A stretch of DNA of 64,000 bases from Orobanche coerulescens. Lineage: Eukaryota > Streptophyta > Magnoliopsida > Lamiales > Orobanchaceae. The translations under genes and the position numbers were made by a program. Positions 44,506-54,413 of this stretch are shown piece after piece. Numbering within the stretch: the first letter of the stretch is position 1; every line of letters starts with the position of its first letter. Below the pieces are notes generated by a model that saw nothing but the letters and a program-made list of their open reading frames with translations, was not told the origin of the DNA and made no database searches. The stretch covers positions 102,142,501-102,206,500 of the forward strand of contig CM065815.1 in the NCBI GenBank assembly GCA_033398695.1, in the 5' to 3' direction.

Positions 44506-45505
44506 ACGGGGTTGACAAATCCAAGCGACGAAGACGAAGTAAGAATTGACGTAAAACACCTCGACCATACTCCAACATACTTGGGCGAGAAAACAGATAC
44601 GAGACATGGAGTTACATTGATAGTCGGAATTGGAATAACTTAAACAAAAGACAACTTGCATCTTGGAGAGAGGGAAGAGGTCCAAGTGGTCGCAAAACAA
44701 TAAAAGAATTTTCAACATTTTCTTTATTACAAAAGCAGCAGGATTATTGACAACATGTTGATGGAAAAAGCAGCTGTCAACTCTCAACTTGGAGACAAGG
44801 CCCAACTTTTACTTTTGTCAGCAAGTGACATAAGGAACCTTTTTATTATCTTTTCATTATTTTAAACCCAACATGTAATAGTTTAAGTTTAGCTTGTCAG
44901 GCTCTTGTCAGGCTACTTTTGCCTATAAATAGGGCGATGAAGTTGTAATGAAAAATTGAATGTTGAAGAATTAAGAATACACTTTGTGTGTTCCCTGGTG
45001 AATGTTTTTCATCAAAACTTGATTTTTATTCGACGCGTTTTCGAGTATTAATCCAATTGATTCTCAATAGGTCTTGAGGAGAAATCTCTTTATCGAATTA
45101 TAGGTCTAATTCGCTAAAAACAACTGTTTCTATCCTGTTTCAATATTCTTCTTGTTTTTCGATACAGTATTGTACTTAATCAAATTCCCGCTTCAAGAGC
45201 TGTTCGATTGTTCGAACTTGTTTTCTGATTCTATTAGCATCCAACCGAAGTTGCTGTTTCGAGTGTCGCTGTCTGGAGGTTACCTGTTTCGAGTCATTTC
45301 CATTCGACCAAGTCCCTGTCTTGTTGCTGTATCGAGTTGCCGTCAATCCTTTCCTGTCGCGAGTGCGTGCCGCTAGCCCGTGTTATTGCAGTAGCGAACG
45401 GGTGCTCTCAGTTCATGACAGTTTCTTGCCAATAGCTTCCGCTCGTCAAAATAGCCTTCCGCTGTATCGATACCGAGTTCGCATTGCCCACAAGAATTCA
45501 TATCA
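44505..45505 (+). repeat. 5' LTR of element E', missing its first bases
   Basis: About 1000 bp similar to the E LTR, from ACGGGGTTGACAAATCC to ATTCATATCA. The first four bases (TGAT) were lost or shared at the junction with L. TATA box 44922-44934, hairpins near 45063-45118. Confidence 0.82.
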
Positions 45506-45509
45506 TAAG

Positions 45510-45521
45510 TGGTATCGGAGA
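45510..45521 (+). other. Primer binding site of element E'
   Basis: TGGTATCGGAGA, four bases (TAAG) after the LTR end at 45505. Confidence 0.75.
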
Positions 45522-45544
45522 CCAAGTTCTTGATCTTTGGCATT

Positions 45545-46708
45545 ATGGATCTAAACGATGCTGATTTCTTGGCAAAACTTCGTGACGCATTGCGTGATGT
45601 ACCAGAACAACGCGACCAGTGTTGGCAACCTAGGCGTGGTGACTATGAATGACCCTCACGACATGTCGAAGAATTCAAGGTGAACGAGCTTCCGGAGTTC
45701 GTTGGAGGGAGAAATCCTGAAATTTACCTAGAATGGGAATGAAAAATTGATCGTATGTTCGAGTTTAAAGACCTTGACGATGAGAAAAGGTGTAAGTATG
45801 CAATTCTCAAGTTGGGGAAAAGAGCTTCACTTTGGTACGAAGGAATTAAAACACGAAGAGCTCGTGCGGGGAAAGAAAAGATCCGTTCATGGGATTCATT
45901 AAAAAGAAAACTTCGTAAAAGATATGTACCAACATCACACCGGTTGTCCTTGTACAGGAAGATTGCAGATCTCATGCAAGAAAAGTTGAATGTCAGTGAA
46001 TACATTGAGGAGTTTGAGAATCTGACCTTAATGGGAGAAATAGAAGAGAATGAGGAGCAGAAGATGTCGCGATTCTTGCGTGGCTTGAACCGAAGCATAG
46101 CTAACTCGGTGGAACTGTATCCATACGAGGACTTCGATACATTATGTGGGCTATGTGTGAAGTTAGAAGCTCAGAACATGATGAAGTTGTATAAACCCGA
46201 GTTTCCAGTCAAATTTGGAAACCCAAGCGTCGGTTCTAGTTCAACTACCAAGGCAACTGTACCGACTCCAGTCCCTGTTGCGATTCCTAAGACACCCAAC
46301 GTACCGAAGGAGACGAGTCTAGCTAAAGTAAGATGTTTCAAATGTCAAGGGTTCGGGCATTATCAAAATGCTTGTCCGAACAAACGAGTGGTGACACTAA
46401 GGGAAGCTGTCACGATCCGAGACGAATTGTTGATTGAGGACGAAAAAGAAAGACTGGGGATGTATTTGATTTCAACACGGAGGACGAAGAAGGAGAAGAA
46501 TATGAGGCTTGCGATGCTCCGAATTACGATACAGCCTTGGTCCTTCGCACTTTGCAAGCCAAGTCGGTTCCGAGCGAGTCAGAACAACGGGACTAAATAT
46601 TCCATACAAAGTGTCAAGTTGGAGATAAATGGTGTAGTTTGATTATCGACGGAGGGAGTTGCACCAACGTAGCTTCGAGTGAAATGGTGACGAAGCTTGG
46701 ACTAACCA
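45545..46708 (+). pseudogene. Element E' gag and protease (part 1)
   Basis: Starts MDLNDADFLAKLRDALRDVP. TGA codons stand where relatives have Arg CGA, near 45650 and 45740. The gag core ([19 protein letters not shown]) and knuckle [14 protein letters not shown] are open to a frameshift near 46457. Read in the shifted frame the acidic linker ends QRD, then TAA for Gln at about 46594, and then IFHTKCQ leads to the protease site [10 protein letters not shown]. The frame is cut by the LINE at 46708. Three of the four lesions are C-to-T. Confidence 0.83.
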
Positions 46709-49096
46709 ACTTGGGTTCTTCGGATCGGGTTCAGCCTATATCGTACAATCAGGTGAGACCCTTTGTCTCTTCTTCTCTTCCTCCTGATGTTGCGTTACAT
46801 ATGATCAGACCGGTTTCTGATGAGGAGGTTCGCTCTGTTTTCTTTGGGTTCGATATGAATTCGGCTCCAGGCCCTGATGGGTTTAATGCCGCTTTTTATC
46901 AACGAGCCTGGCCGATTGTTGGGGGTGAGATTACTTACGCTATTAAACATTTTTTCTCCTCGGGTCAATTCGTCAAGCAGATCAATACTACCCTTATATC
47001 TCTTGTTCCTAAAGTTGCTTTGCCGAGGAGCATGTCTGACTTTAGACCGATTTCTTGTTGTAACCTTTTATATAAGGCTATTTCTAAGATTATGGTCCAT
47101 CGTATGCGTGATAGCCTTGATTCCTTGATTGATCCTGCTCAGACAGCTTTTATTCCTGGGAGAAGGATTAGTGATAATATCCTTCTCGCCCAGGAGCTTC
47201 TTCATGGTTATGGGCAAAGAGGGATGCCGAATCGGTGTGTCTTTAAGGTTGATCTTATGAAAGCTTACGACACTGTTGAATGGGATTTTGTTTTGATTGC
47301 TCTGCATTGTATGGGGTTCCACCAGACGTTTATTGCTTGGGTCAGGGAGTGTATCACCACTCCGGCTTACTCGATCTCCTTGAATGGGGATGCTGAGGGT
47401 ATCTTTAGGGGCCGTAGGGGGCTGAGGCAGGGTGACCCTATCTCTCCGTATCTGTTTGTTATTGTTATGGAGATCCTCCATGGTATTATCGCGCATGAGA
47501 TCGCTCAGACTCCGGGGTTCAGATTCCACTGGAAGTGTTTGGCTACTCGCACCTTCATGCTTGCTTTTGCCGATGACCTCCTCCTTTTCTGTAATCCTGA
47601 TGTTGTCTCTGTCGGTGTTCTTAAGAAAAGTATTGAGATCTTTGCTTCCCTTTCTGGACTACGGGCCAACCCGAGTAAGAGTAATATCTTTCTTTCAGCT
47701 AGTGCTCAGGTGCAAGGGGCCCAGTTCCAGCAGTTGTTAGGGTTTCAGCTCGGTCAGCTTCCTGTGAGGTATTTGGGAGTTCCCTTGATTACTTCAAAGC
47801 TGACAATTGCTATGTGTTCCCCTTTGATTGATTCGATTGATGGTCGGCTGAGTTCGTGGGCTAGTACTGCTCTTTCCATGGCAGGTCGGTGCCAGCTTAT
47901 TCGCTCTGTCTTATCTTCTTTACATATTTATTGGGCTGGTAGTTTTATTTTGCCTAAGGGCGTTCTCTCTTTGATTGAGAAACGTATCAGGCGGTTCCTC
48001 TGGCGAGGTTCTCATGATTCGGGCACGGCCAAGGTGGCACAGGCTAAGGTTTGCTTGGATGTGGATTGTGGGGGTCGTGGCATCATTCCGTTGAGGCTCC
48101 AGAATCGGGGGCCGATGGCTCGTCATATCTCGGGCTCTTATCACGGGCTCTAATCGCTCTGTGCAGGTTAATTGGGTTCGGACTTTTAGGTTGCGGCAGT
48201 GTTCTTTACGGGATCTTAGTGTTTCTCCGGCTTGACTTGGTATTGGCTACTTCAAATCAAGGCCCCTTGTTATGGGAGCATTTCAAGATTCCATTGAGAT
48301 GGCTCATCCTTCTTCTTGTGGTCGGATCCCTGGCATTCTATGGGTGTGATTAGGCATTCTGTTCCTAGAGCTCCTCTGTGGTCCGGCATCGACGTGGGTG
48401 CTAGGCTTGATTCGGTTATTGTTGAGGGTTCTTGGGAGTGGCCGGTGGTGGATAGGCCCGAGCTTTTGCAGATTACTTCTGCTTTGCCACATATTAATGG
48501 GGGTCAGGATCGCGTTTTATGGAGACCGCTTAGCTCGGGAATTTTTTCATCCTCTTCTGCTCTTCGGTTCCTCAGAGGTTATTCGCCCCCTGTTCCTTGG
48601 GCTCCGCTCTTGCACGGACCGGGAAAGATCCCGAGACACTCTTTCATCCTCTGGTTGGCTATTCAGGAGCGGTTATCGACTATGGATAAGCCTTGGCTTC
48701 AGCATATTGATGGGATTTGTGTCCTTTGTGGTATGGCGGTAGAGACGCACTCCCACCTATTCTTTCAGTGCCCTTATTCTAGGAGGTGTATTTCTATTGC
48801 TAGGAGGGCCGTCCGGTTTCGTTGGCCTCACTCTGTGTGGAGCTCGGGGTATTGTGGGTCGCTAGGAGGTGGAGAGGTAAGCACGTGGTCAACGTGGCTT
48901 ACCGTATTCTTCTTCCGCGTTGGTCTATTTGATTTGGCAGGAGAGGAACGAGAGGAGGTTTGGCCAGAGCCGTCGAGACCCTCATTCGGTTACTTTCCAG
49001 GGGATAGGTCTTGTTCGTGATATTATCTCTCATAGATGGCCCGCTCGTTCTCTATCTACTGTGGCTCTTCGTCGTATTTGGAGGATAGCTTGGTAG
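46709..49096 (+). pseudogene. LINE reverse transcriptase and zinc-binding RVT domain
   Basis: The open frame enters from E' and runs to 48153. It carries the non-LTR RT blocks APGPDGFNAAFYQ, DFRPISCCNLLYKAISKI, AFIPGRRISDNILLAQE, KVDLMKAYDTVEW, RRGLRQGDPISPYLF and the catalytic AFADDLLLF. A shift near 48150 leads to a second frame with RHSFILWLAIQERLSTMDK and a C..C..H..C finger (CVLCGMAVETHSHLFFQC), the zf-RVT domain. Another shift near 48850 leads to the end, RRIWRIAW and stop. Inactive. Confidence 0.88.
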
Positions 49097-49280
49097 TTCC
49101 TCTTTTGTTTGTATCTTTCTAGGCTTTGTAGCTTTGGTAGCCATTTGTTCGTAGGCTTTGTTTTCCTACTTTTGCTCTTTGTTACGTTGTTTGGTGCACC
49201 ATTCTATATGGTTGTCGGGTATTGGCCAGCCTTTCTTGGTCACTCTTATTTTATTTATGCAATTGACTTTTCCCAAAAAA
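49097..49280 (+). other. LINE 3' UTR and A-tail
   Basis: T-rich 3' sequence after the stop, ending cttttcccaaaaaa. The tail is short, and its last two A are shared with the target duplicate. Confidence 0.75.
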
Positions 49281-49296
49281 AAGCTTGGACTAACCA

Positions 49297-49643
49297 CCAT
49301 AGCTCACCCTAAGCCATATGCTTTACATTGGCTTGATGACGGAAGTAAGCTAAGGGTTTCGAAGCAAGTTCGGGTCGGATTGGCAATGGGTTCATATCAC
49401 GATGAAATATTATGTGATGTGATTCCAATGGATGCTTGTCACATACTTTTGGGACGCCCTTGGTTATTCGATAGGGATGTTTTGCATCGGGGAAGGAGCA
49501 ACGAATACGAGTGGCGAGATAAGGGAAAGAAGATCGTGTTGAAGCCGATGTCACCCCAAGCTGTCCGTTCCATGAGTGCCAAACGAGGGGAAAAACCGAA
49601 CCTGACCATGTTCGCTAGCGAAAGGGAAGTTGAACACGCCATG
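49297..49643 (+). CDS. Element E' protease end and linker (part 2)
   Basis: Continues protease after the [23 protein letters not shown], then [40 protein letters not shown] and the basic linker up to EVEHAM, where F inserted. No lesion in this part. It resumes at 61667 as [10 protein letters not shown]. Confidence 0.83.
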
Positions 49644-50128
49644 TGATACGATACCTAATATTCCAATCGAAGAAGCTCCAATAAAAATCGACATCCACGA
49701 CGATACAAATTCGCATGGTCATGCATCATTATACTTGGGAGAAAAGAACACGCGGATTGGAGTTACGTTGTTAATCGGAACCGGAGTAACGTAAAACTCG
49801 ACGACGGAATCGGTCCGAAAGCATGAAAATTCGGCCATATCATGCTTGAAAGGGACTCATGATTTGTCAATATGCATGAAGATATTTCTCCTTCCCCACC
49901 TCACTACAAAATCGGCCCAAGCATAAGATTTGATGAAGACTTTCATCAAATATCTTCTTCATGTCACCATCACCATAATAAGTCCAAGATTCATCAAAGA
50001 TTGTATCATGTCATAATCACCTAATAAAACCAAGAAGCTTGGTATCTACTCCTTGGATATTTCGGCCGAATGGTAACAAGATAGGAAGCTTCATTTTCTT
50101 GTTTTGTTGTATTTTCTTATAGTTGGAA

Positions 50129-50146
50129 ACTACTATATATAGTAGT
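50129..50146 (+). promoter_or_regulatory. TATA palindrome of the F 5' LTR
   Basis: ACTACTATATATAGTAGT, perfect palindrome. Transcription starting about 30 bases on would place the hairpins at 50271-50326 in the RNA leader. Confidence 0.7.
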
Positions 50147-50270
50147 ACTTGTTGTATTTGTAATCATCTTGAATATTAATAAACCTTGTATTTCTTTGAA
50201 ATATACGTTGAACGAGTTCAACAAAACTTTAGTTATTATTTCGACGCGTCTCGAATTATAACTTGATCGA

Positions 50271-50326
50271 TTCTCAATAGGTCTTGAGGAGAGATTATCT
50301 TTATCGAGTTATAGGTCTAATTCGGT
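50271..50326 (+). promoter_or_regulatory. Twin TAGGTC-loop hairpins (element F)
   Basis: Hairpin 1 50271-50290 (TTCTCAA/TTGAGGA, one G-U). Hairpin 2 50303-50326 (ATCGAGTTA/TAATTCGGT, two G-U). Both loops are TAGGTC. They end 166 bases before the LTR end. Confidence 0.68.
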
Positions 50327-50496
50327 AAAACACATTCAAACCCATACACTATCCTACATCACGGCCGAAAACCGTATAAATTTCGGTCACCACCTTGTAC
50401 TTTTGGTTGATACTTTGATACTTTTCCAAACATAATAATCTTCCGTTGTATTTCATACGCATTACGTACACTTACATACGTAATTCGTATCATAAG

Positions 50497-50508
50497 TGGT
50501 ATCAGAGA
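50497..50508 (+). other. Primer binding site of element F
   Basis: TGGTATCAGAGA after the TAAG spacer; 11 of 12 bases match the tRNA-iMet complement. Confidence 0.82.
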
Positions 50509-50543
50509 CATTTGTCTCACGGTTCTCGACGTTACTCAAGAAG

Positions 50544-53502
50544 ATGGCATTCACCGATGAAGAAGTAGCACAACTACGTGACGTTCTTCGCGGCTTACCG
50601 GATCCCAGAATCCATGCACGACGAGGATACGACACCATGCATGCACCACGACATGCTGATGAATACAAGACAAGCGAACTTCCGGAGTTCGTAGGCGGCA
50701 CCGATCCCGAGGTTTATTTGGAGTGGGAAAGGAAAATTGAACGAATGTTTGAGTTCAAGGATCTCAATGACGAGGTACGTTGCAAGTATGCGATTCTCAA
50801 ACTTGGAAAGGGAGCTTCCCTTTGGTTTGAGCGAATGAAGACACAAAGAGTTCGTGCCGGAAAAGAGAAGATACGTTCGTGGGATTCTCTAAAAAAGAAA
50901 CTACGAAAAAGATATGTCCCGGCTACACACAAGTTAAGCTTGTATCGAAAAATTTCTGACCTCACGCAAGGAAAGCTAAGTGTCGAGGAGTACATCGAGG
51001 AATTTGAAAACTTATCCTTGATGGGAGAACTTGAAGAAAGCGAAGAATTACGGATGTCCCGTTTCCTACGAGGTTTGAATAAAAATATTGCTAATTCCGT
51101 GGAACTCTACCCCTATTCCGACTTTGATACTTTATGCGGACTTTGCATAAAGCTGGAAAATCAAAACAAGACAAATCTTTCTAAACCCGAATTCCCATCT
51201 AAATACGGAAATACCAACTTTGGCGCGAGTTCTAGCTCGTTTCCAAAACCTGTCACCACAAGTCCACCCGTTACTACCATTCCAAAAACTCCTATCACCC
51301 CAAAAGAAACAAGCCTATCTAAAGTCCGGTGTTTCAAATGTCAAGGATTTGGACACTATCAAAGTGCTTGTCCAAATCGGAGAATTGTGACGCTACGAGA
51401 AGCCATAGCCGTCCGAGAAGAATTACTAGCCGAAGAAGAAAGAATTGGAGACGTCTTTAACTTGGAAGCTGACGAAGAAGAAGAAGAATGCGAGGCATAC
51501 GATGCCCCGAACTATGACACGAACCTCGTCCTTCGCATGTTACAAACGAAGGCAGCCCCGAGTGACGTAGAACAACGAGACCAAATCTTTCACACGAAGT
51601 GTCGTGTCGGAGAGAAATGGTGTAGCTTGATCATTGACGGTGGAAGTTGTACAAACGTGGCATCAAGCGAGATGGTCTCAAAGCTCGGATTAATCACGAC
51701 GGCTCATCCAAAACCGTATGCACTCCATTGGCTCAATGATGGAAATAAGGTGAAAGTTTTAAGACAAGTGAAGGTCGGACTCACCATGGGTTCGTATGGC
51801 GATGATATTACATGCGATGTACTACCGATGGACGCATGTCACGTATTATTGGGAAGACCTTGGTTATTTGATCGGGATGTACTACATCGAGGGAGGAGTA
51901 ACGAGTATGAGTTACGTGACAAAGGTAAAAAAATTGTTCTTAAACCTATGTCACCTCAAGCTATCCGAACGATGAGTTCAAAAAAAATCGAAGGGCCGAA
52001 ACTTACGATGCTTGCCAACGAGAAAGAAGTCGAACACGCCATTGACGATGGCGAACGTGTTTATTTAATGATGATCAAAGAATTCCGAAACCTTGCTACC
52101 AAATCACACCACGAAGGAGAGATAGATACACTGTTACACGAGTTCGCGGATGTATTTCCCGAAGATTTGCCGGTGGGATTACCACCTATCCGCGGAATCG
52201 AACACCAAATTGATCTTGTACCAGGAGCCCCATTACCGAACAAAGCGGCGTATCGATGTAATCCTGAAGAAACCAAAGAACTACAACGTCAAATTGATGA
52301 ACTCATGAGTCACGGATATGTCCGAGAAAGTTTAAGCCCGTGTGCGGTTCCAGTCCTACTTGTACCAAAAAAAGACGGATCATGGCGAATGTGTATTGAC
52401 AGTAGAGCCGTGAATAACATCACCGTCAAGTATCGGTTCCCCATTCCGAGACTAGACGACATGTTAGACGAGTTACATGGCTCGGTTATATTTTCAAAAG
52501 TTGATTTGCGGAGCGGATACCATCAAATCCGCATGCGAGAGGGAGACGAATGGAAGACGGCATTTAAAACAAAGAATGGACTTTACGAATGGGTGGTGAT
52601 GCCATTCGGCCTCACTAATGCCCCGAGCACTTTTATGAGGTTGATGAACGAGGTTCTCAAACCTTTCTTGGGAAAGTTTGTTGTCGTATACTTAGACGAC
52701 ATTTTGATCTACAGTCGATCCTTAGAGGAGCATCTCGAACATTTTCGGCACGTGTTTGAAACTCTAAGGGAACAGAAACTTTATGGAAAGCGGGAGAAGT
52801 GTACTTTCCTAGTCGAGAGTCTTGTCATTCTCGGCTATGTCGTTTCTAAAGAAGGAGTGTCGGTGGACCAAGAGAAGATCGCGACCATCAAGTCTTGGCC
52901 GATACCAAAAACAATCACGGAGGTACGATCATTTCATGGCCTAGCTTCTTTTTACCGACGATTCATCCGGGATTTTAGCACCATCGCCAGTCCGATCACG
53001 GAGTGTCTTAAAAAAGGAACCTTTGCATGGAACGAGGCGGCCCAAAAGGCTTTTGAAAAATTAAAGGGAAAGTTATGTGAAGCGCCGATTTTGACGTTAC
53101 CCGATTTTTCACAACCATTTGAGGTGGAATGCGACGCTAGCGGAGTTGGAATCGGGGTCGTACTTATTCAAAGAGGCCGCCCCATCGCCTATTTTTCGGA
53201 GAAATTAAGTGGCGCCCGAGTTAATTATTGTACTTACGACAAGGAGTTCTATGCTATCGTAAGAGCACTCGATCATTGGAGTCACTATTTACGTTCGAAA
53301 CATTTCGTGTTACATTTGGATCACGAGTCGTTGAAATACATCAACGGGCAAAGCAAGCTAAGTCCGAGACATGCAAAATGGGTGGAATTTTTACAATCTT
53401 TTCACTTTTCATCCAAGTACAAAGACGGGAAAAGTAATATAGTGGCGGATGCACTATCAAGACGGTATGCCTTACTGTCGATTCTAGATGTTCGTTTGTT
53501 GG
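50544..53502 (+). CDS. Element F gag-protease-RT-RNase H (part 1, intact frame)
   Basis: 986 codons from MAFTDEEV. An upstream in-frame ATG at 50496 is in the primer site, so 50544 is preferred. The gag core covers about residues 50-200 and makes the particle. Knuckle [14 protein letters not shown] is at 263-276. An acidic linker follows. Protease catalytic [10 protein letters not shown] starts at 365. RT runs from about 570, with YLDDIL at 716 (DD at 718-719). RNase H has Asp 864 (CDASGVG), Glu 901 (YDKEFYAI), HLDHESLKY where sisters have HSDHE, and VADALSRR. Gag and pol are one frame. The frame stops at the P insertion. Confidence 0.9.
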
Positions 53503-54413
53503 TGATACGAATTACGTAAGTAATGCGTATAAAACACAACGGAAGATTATCACGTTTACAATATGGATCAAAATTACAAAGGTGATGGACGAATTTAATG
53601 GGATTCGGCCGTGATATAGTATGATGTACGGAGTTTGATGTGTTTTATCGAACTAGACCTATAACTCGATAAAAAGGTAATCTCTTCCCAAGACCTTTTG
53701 AGAATTGATCAAGTTAAAATCTCGAGACGCGTCGAAATAATAACTAAAGTTTGTTGAACTCGTTCAACGTATATTTCAAAGGAAATACAAGGTTTATTAT
53801 GATTCAAGATATGTTACAATCATCAAATGGACTACTATATATAGTAGTTTACAAGGATAATGATACAAAAACAACAAGAAAAAAACGAAACACCAAGCTT
53901 CCTTATGTCTTCGGCCGAGATGTGGTGTGGGGAAGGAGAGATCTTGGACAATCTTCAAGCATCTTGGACTTATTGCATATGATTTTGACATGTAGAAAAA
54001 GATTTGATGGAAGTCTTCATCAAGGGGAAATTTCGGCCGATCTTGTGGGAGACTTGATGATTTATGTAGGACATGATATCTTTCATGGATTTTGGACTAG
54101 ATAAGATATGGAGGTGGGGACTTTGTTTGTTGTCTTTGGCCGATTTTCAAAGATGGTGGGGAAGGAGGTGACCTTCACTTATCTTGTGAAAGATATGAAG
54201 ACAAAGGGTCCCTTTCAAGCATGTTTTGGCCGATCTTCATGCTTTTGGACCGATCTCGTCGTCAAGTTTTACGTTACTCCGGTTAACAACGTAACTCCAA
54301 TTCGCGTATTCTTTTCTCCCAAGTAGAACGATGCATGGCCATGCGAATTTGCATCGTCGTGGATGTCGATTTTTATTGGAGCTTCTTCGATTGGAATATT
54401 AGATATCGTATCA
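53503..54413 (-). repeat. 3' LTR of element P
   Basis: 911 bp, TATA palindrome 53831-53848. The polyprotein stop is at 54269 inside it. Confidence 0.92.

Larger units (their letters stand above)
46709..49280 (+). mobile_element. 5'-truncated L1-type LINE
   Basis: A 2.57-kb non-LTR element between two copies of AAGCTTGGACTAACCA (46693-46708 and 49281-49296), a 16-bp target duplication. It ends with a short A run. It lacks ORF1 and endonuclease, so it is a truncated copy. Removing it restores E' protease as KLGLTTIAHPKP. Confidence 0.93.
49644..50492 (+). repeat. 5' LTR of element F
   Basis: 849 bp. In order: polyprotein-tail coding (to about 49794), U3 with the inverted repeat around TTTGATGAAGACTTTCATCAAA, TATA palindrome, twin hairpins, terminal CGTATCA. 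Confidence 0.93.

Noticed and set aside
50497..50508. tRNA gene fragments at the TGGTATCAGAGC sites
   Set aside because: Only 11-12 bases match and they lie at the fixed place of a primer binding site after each 5' LTR.
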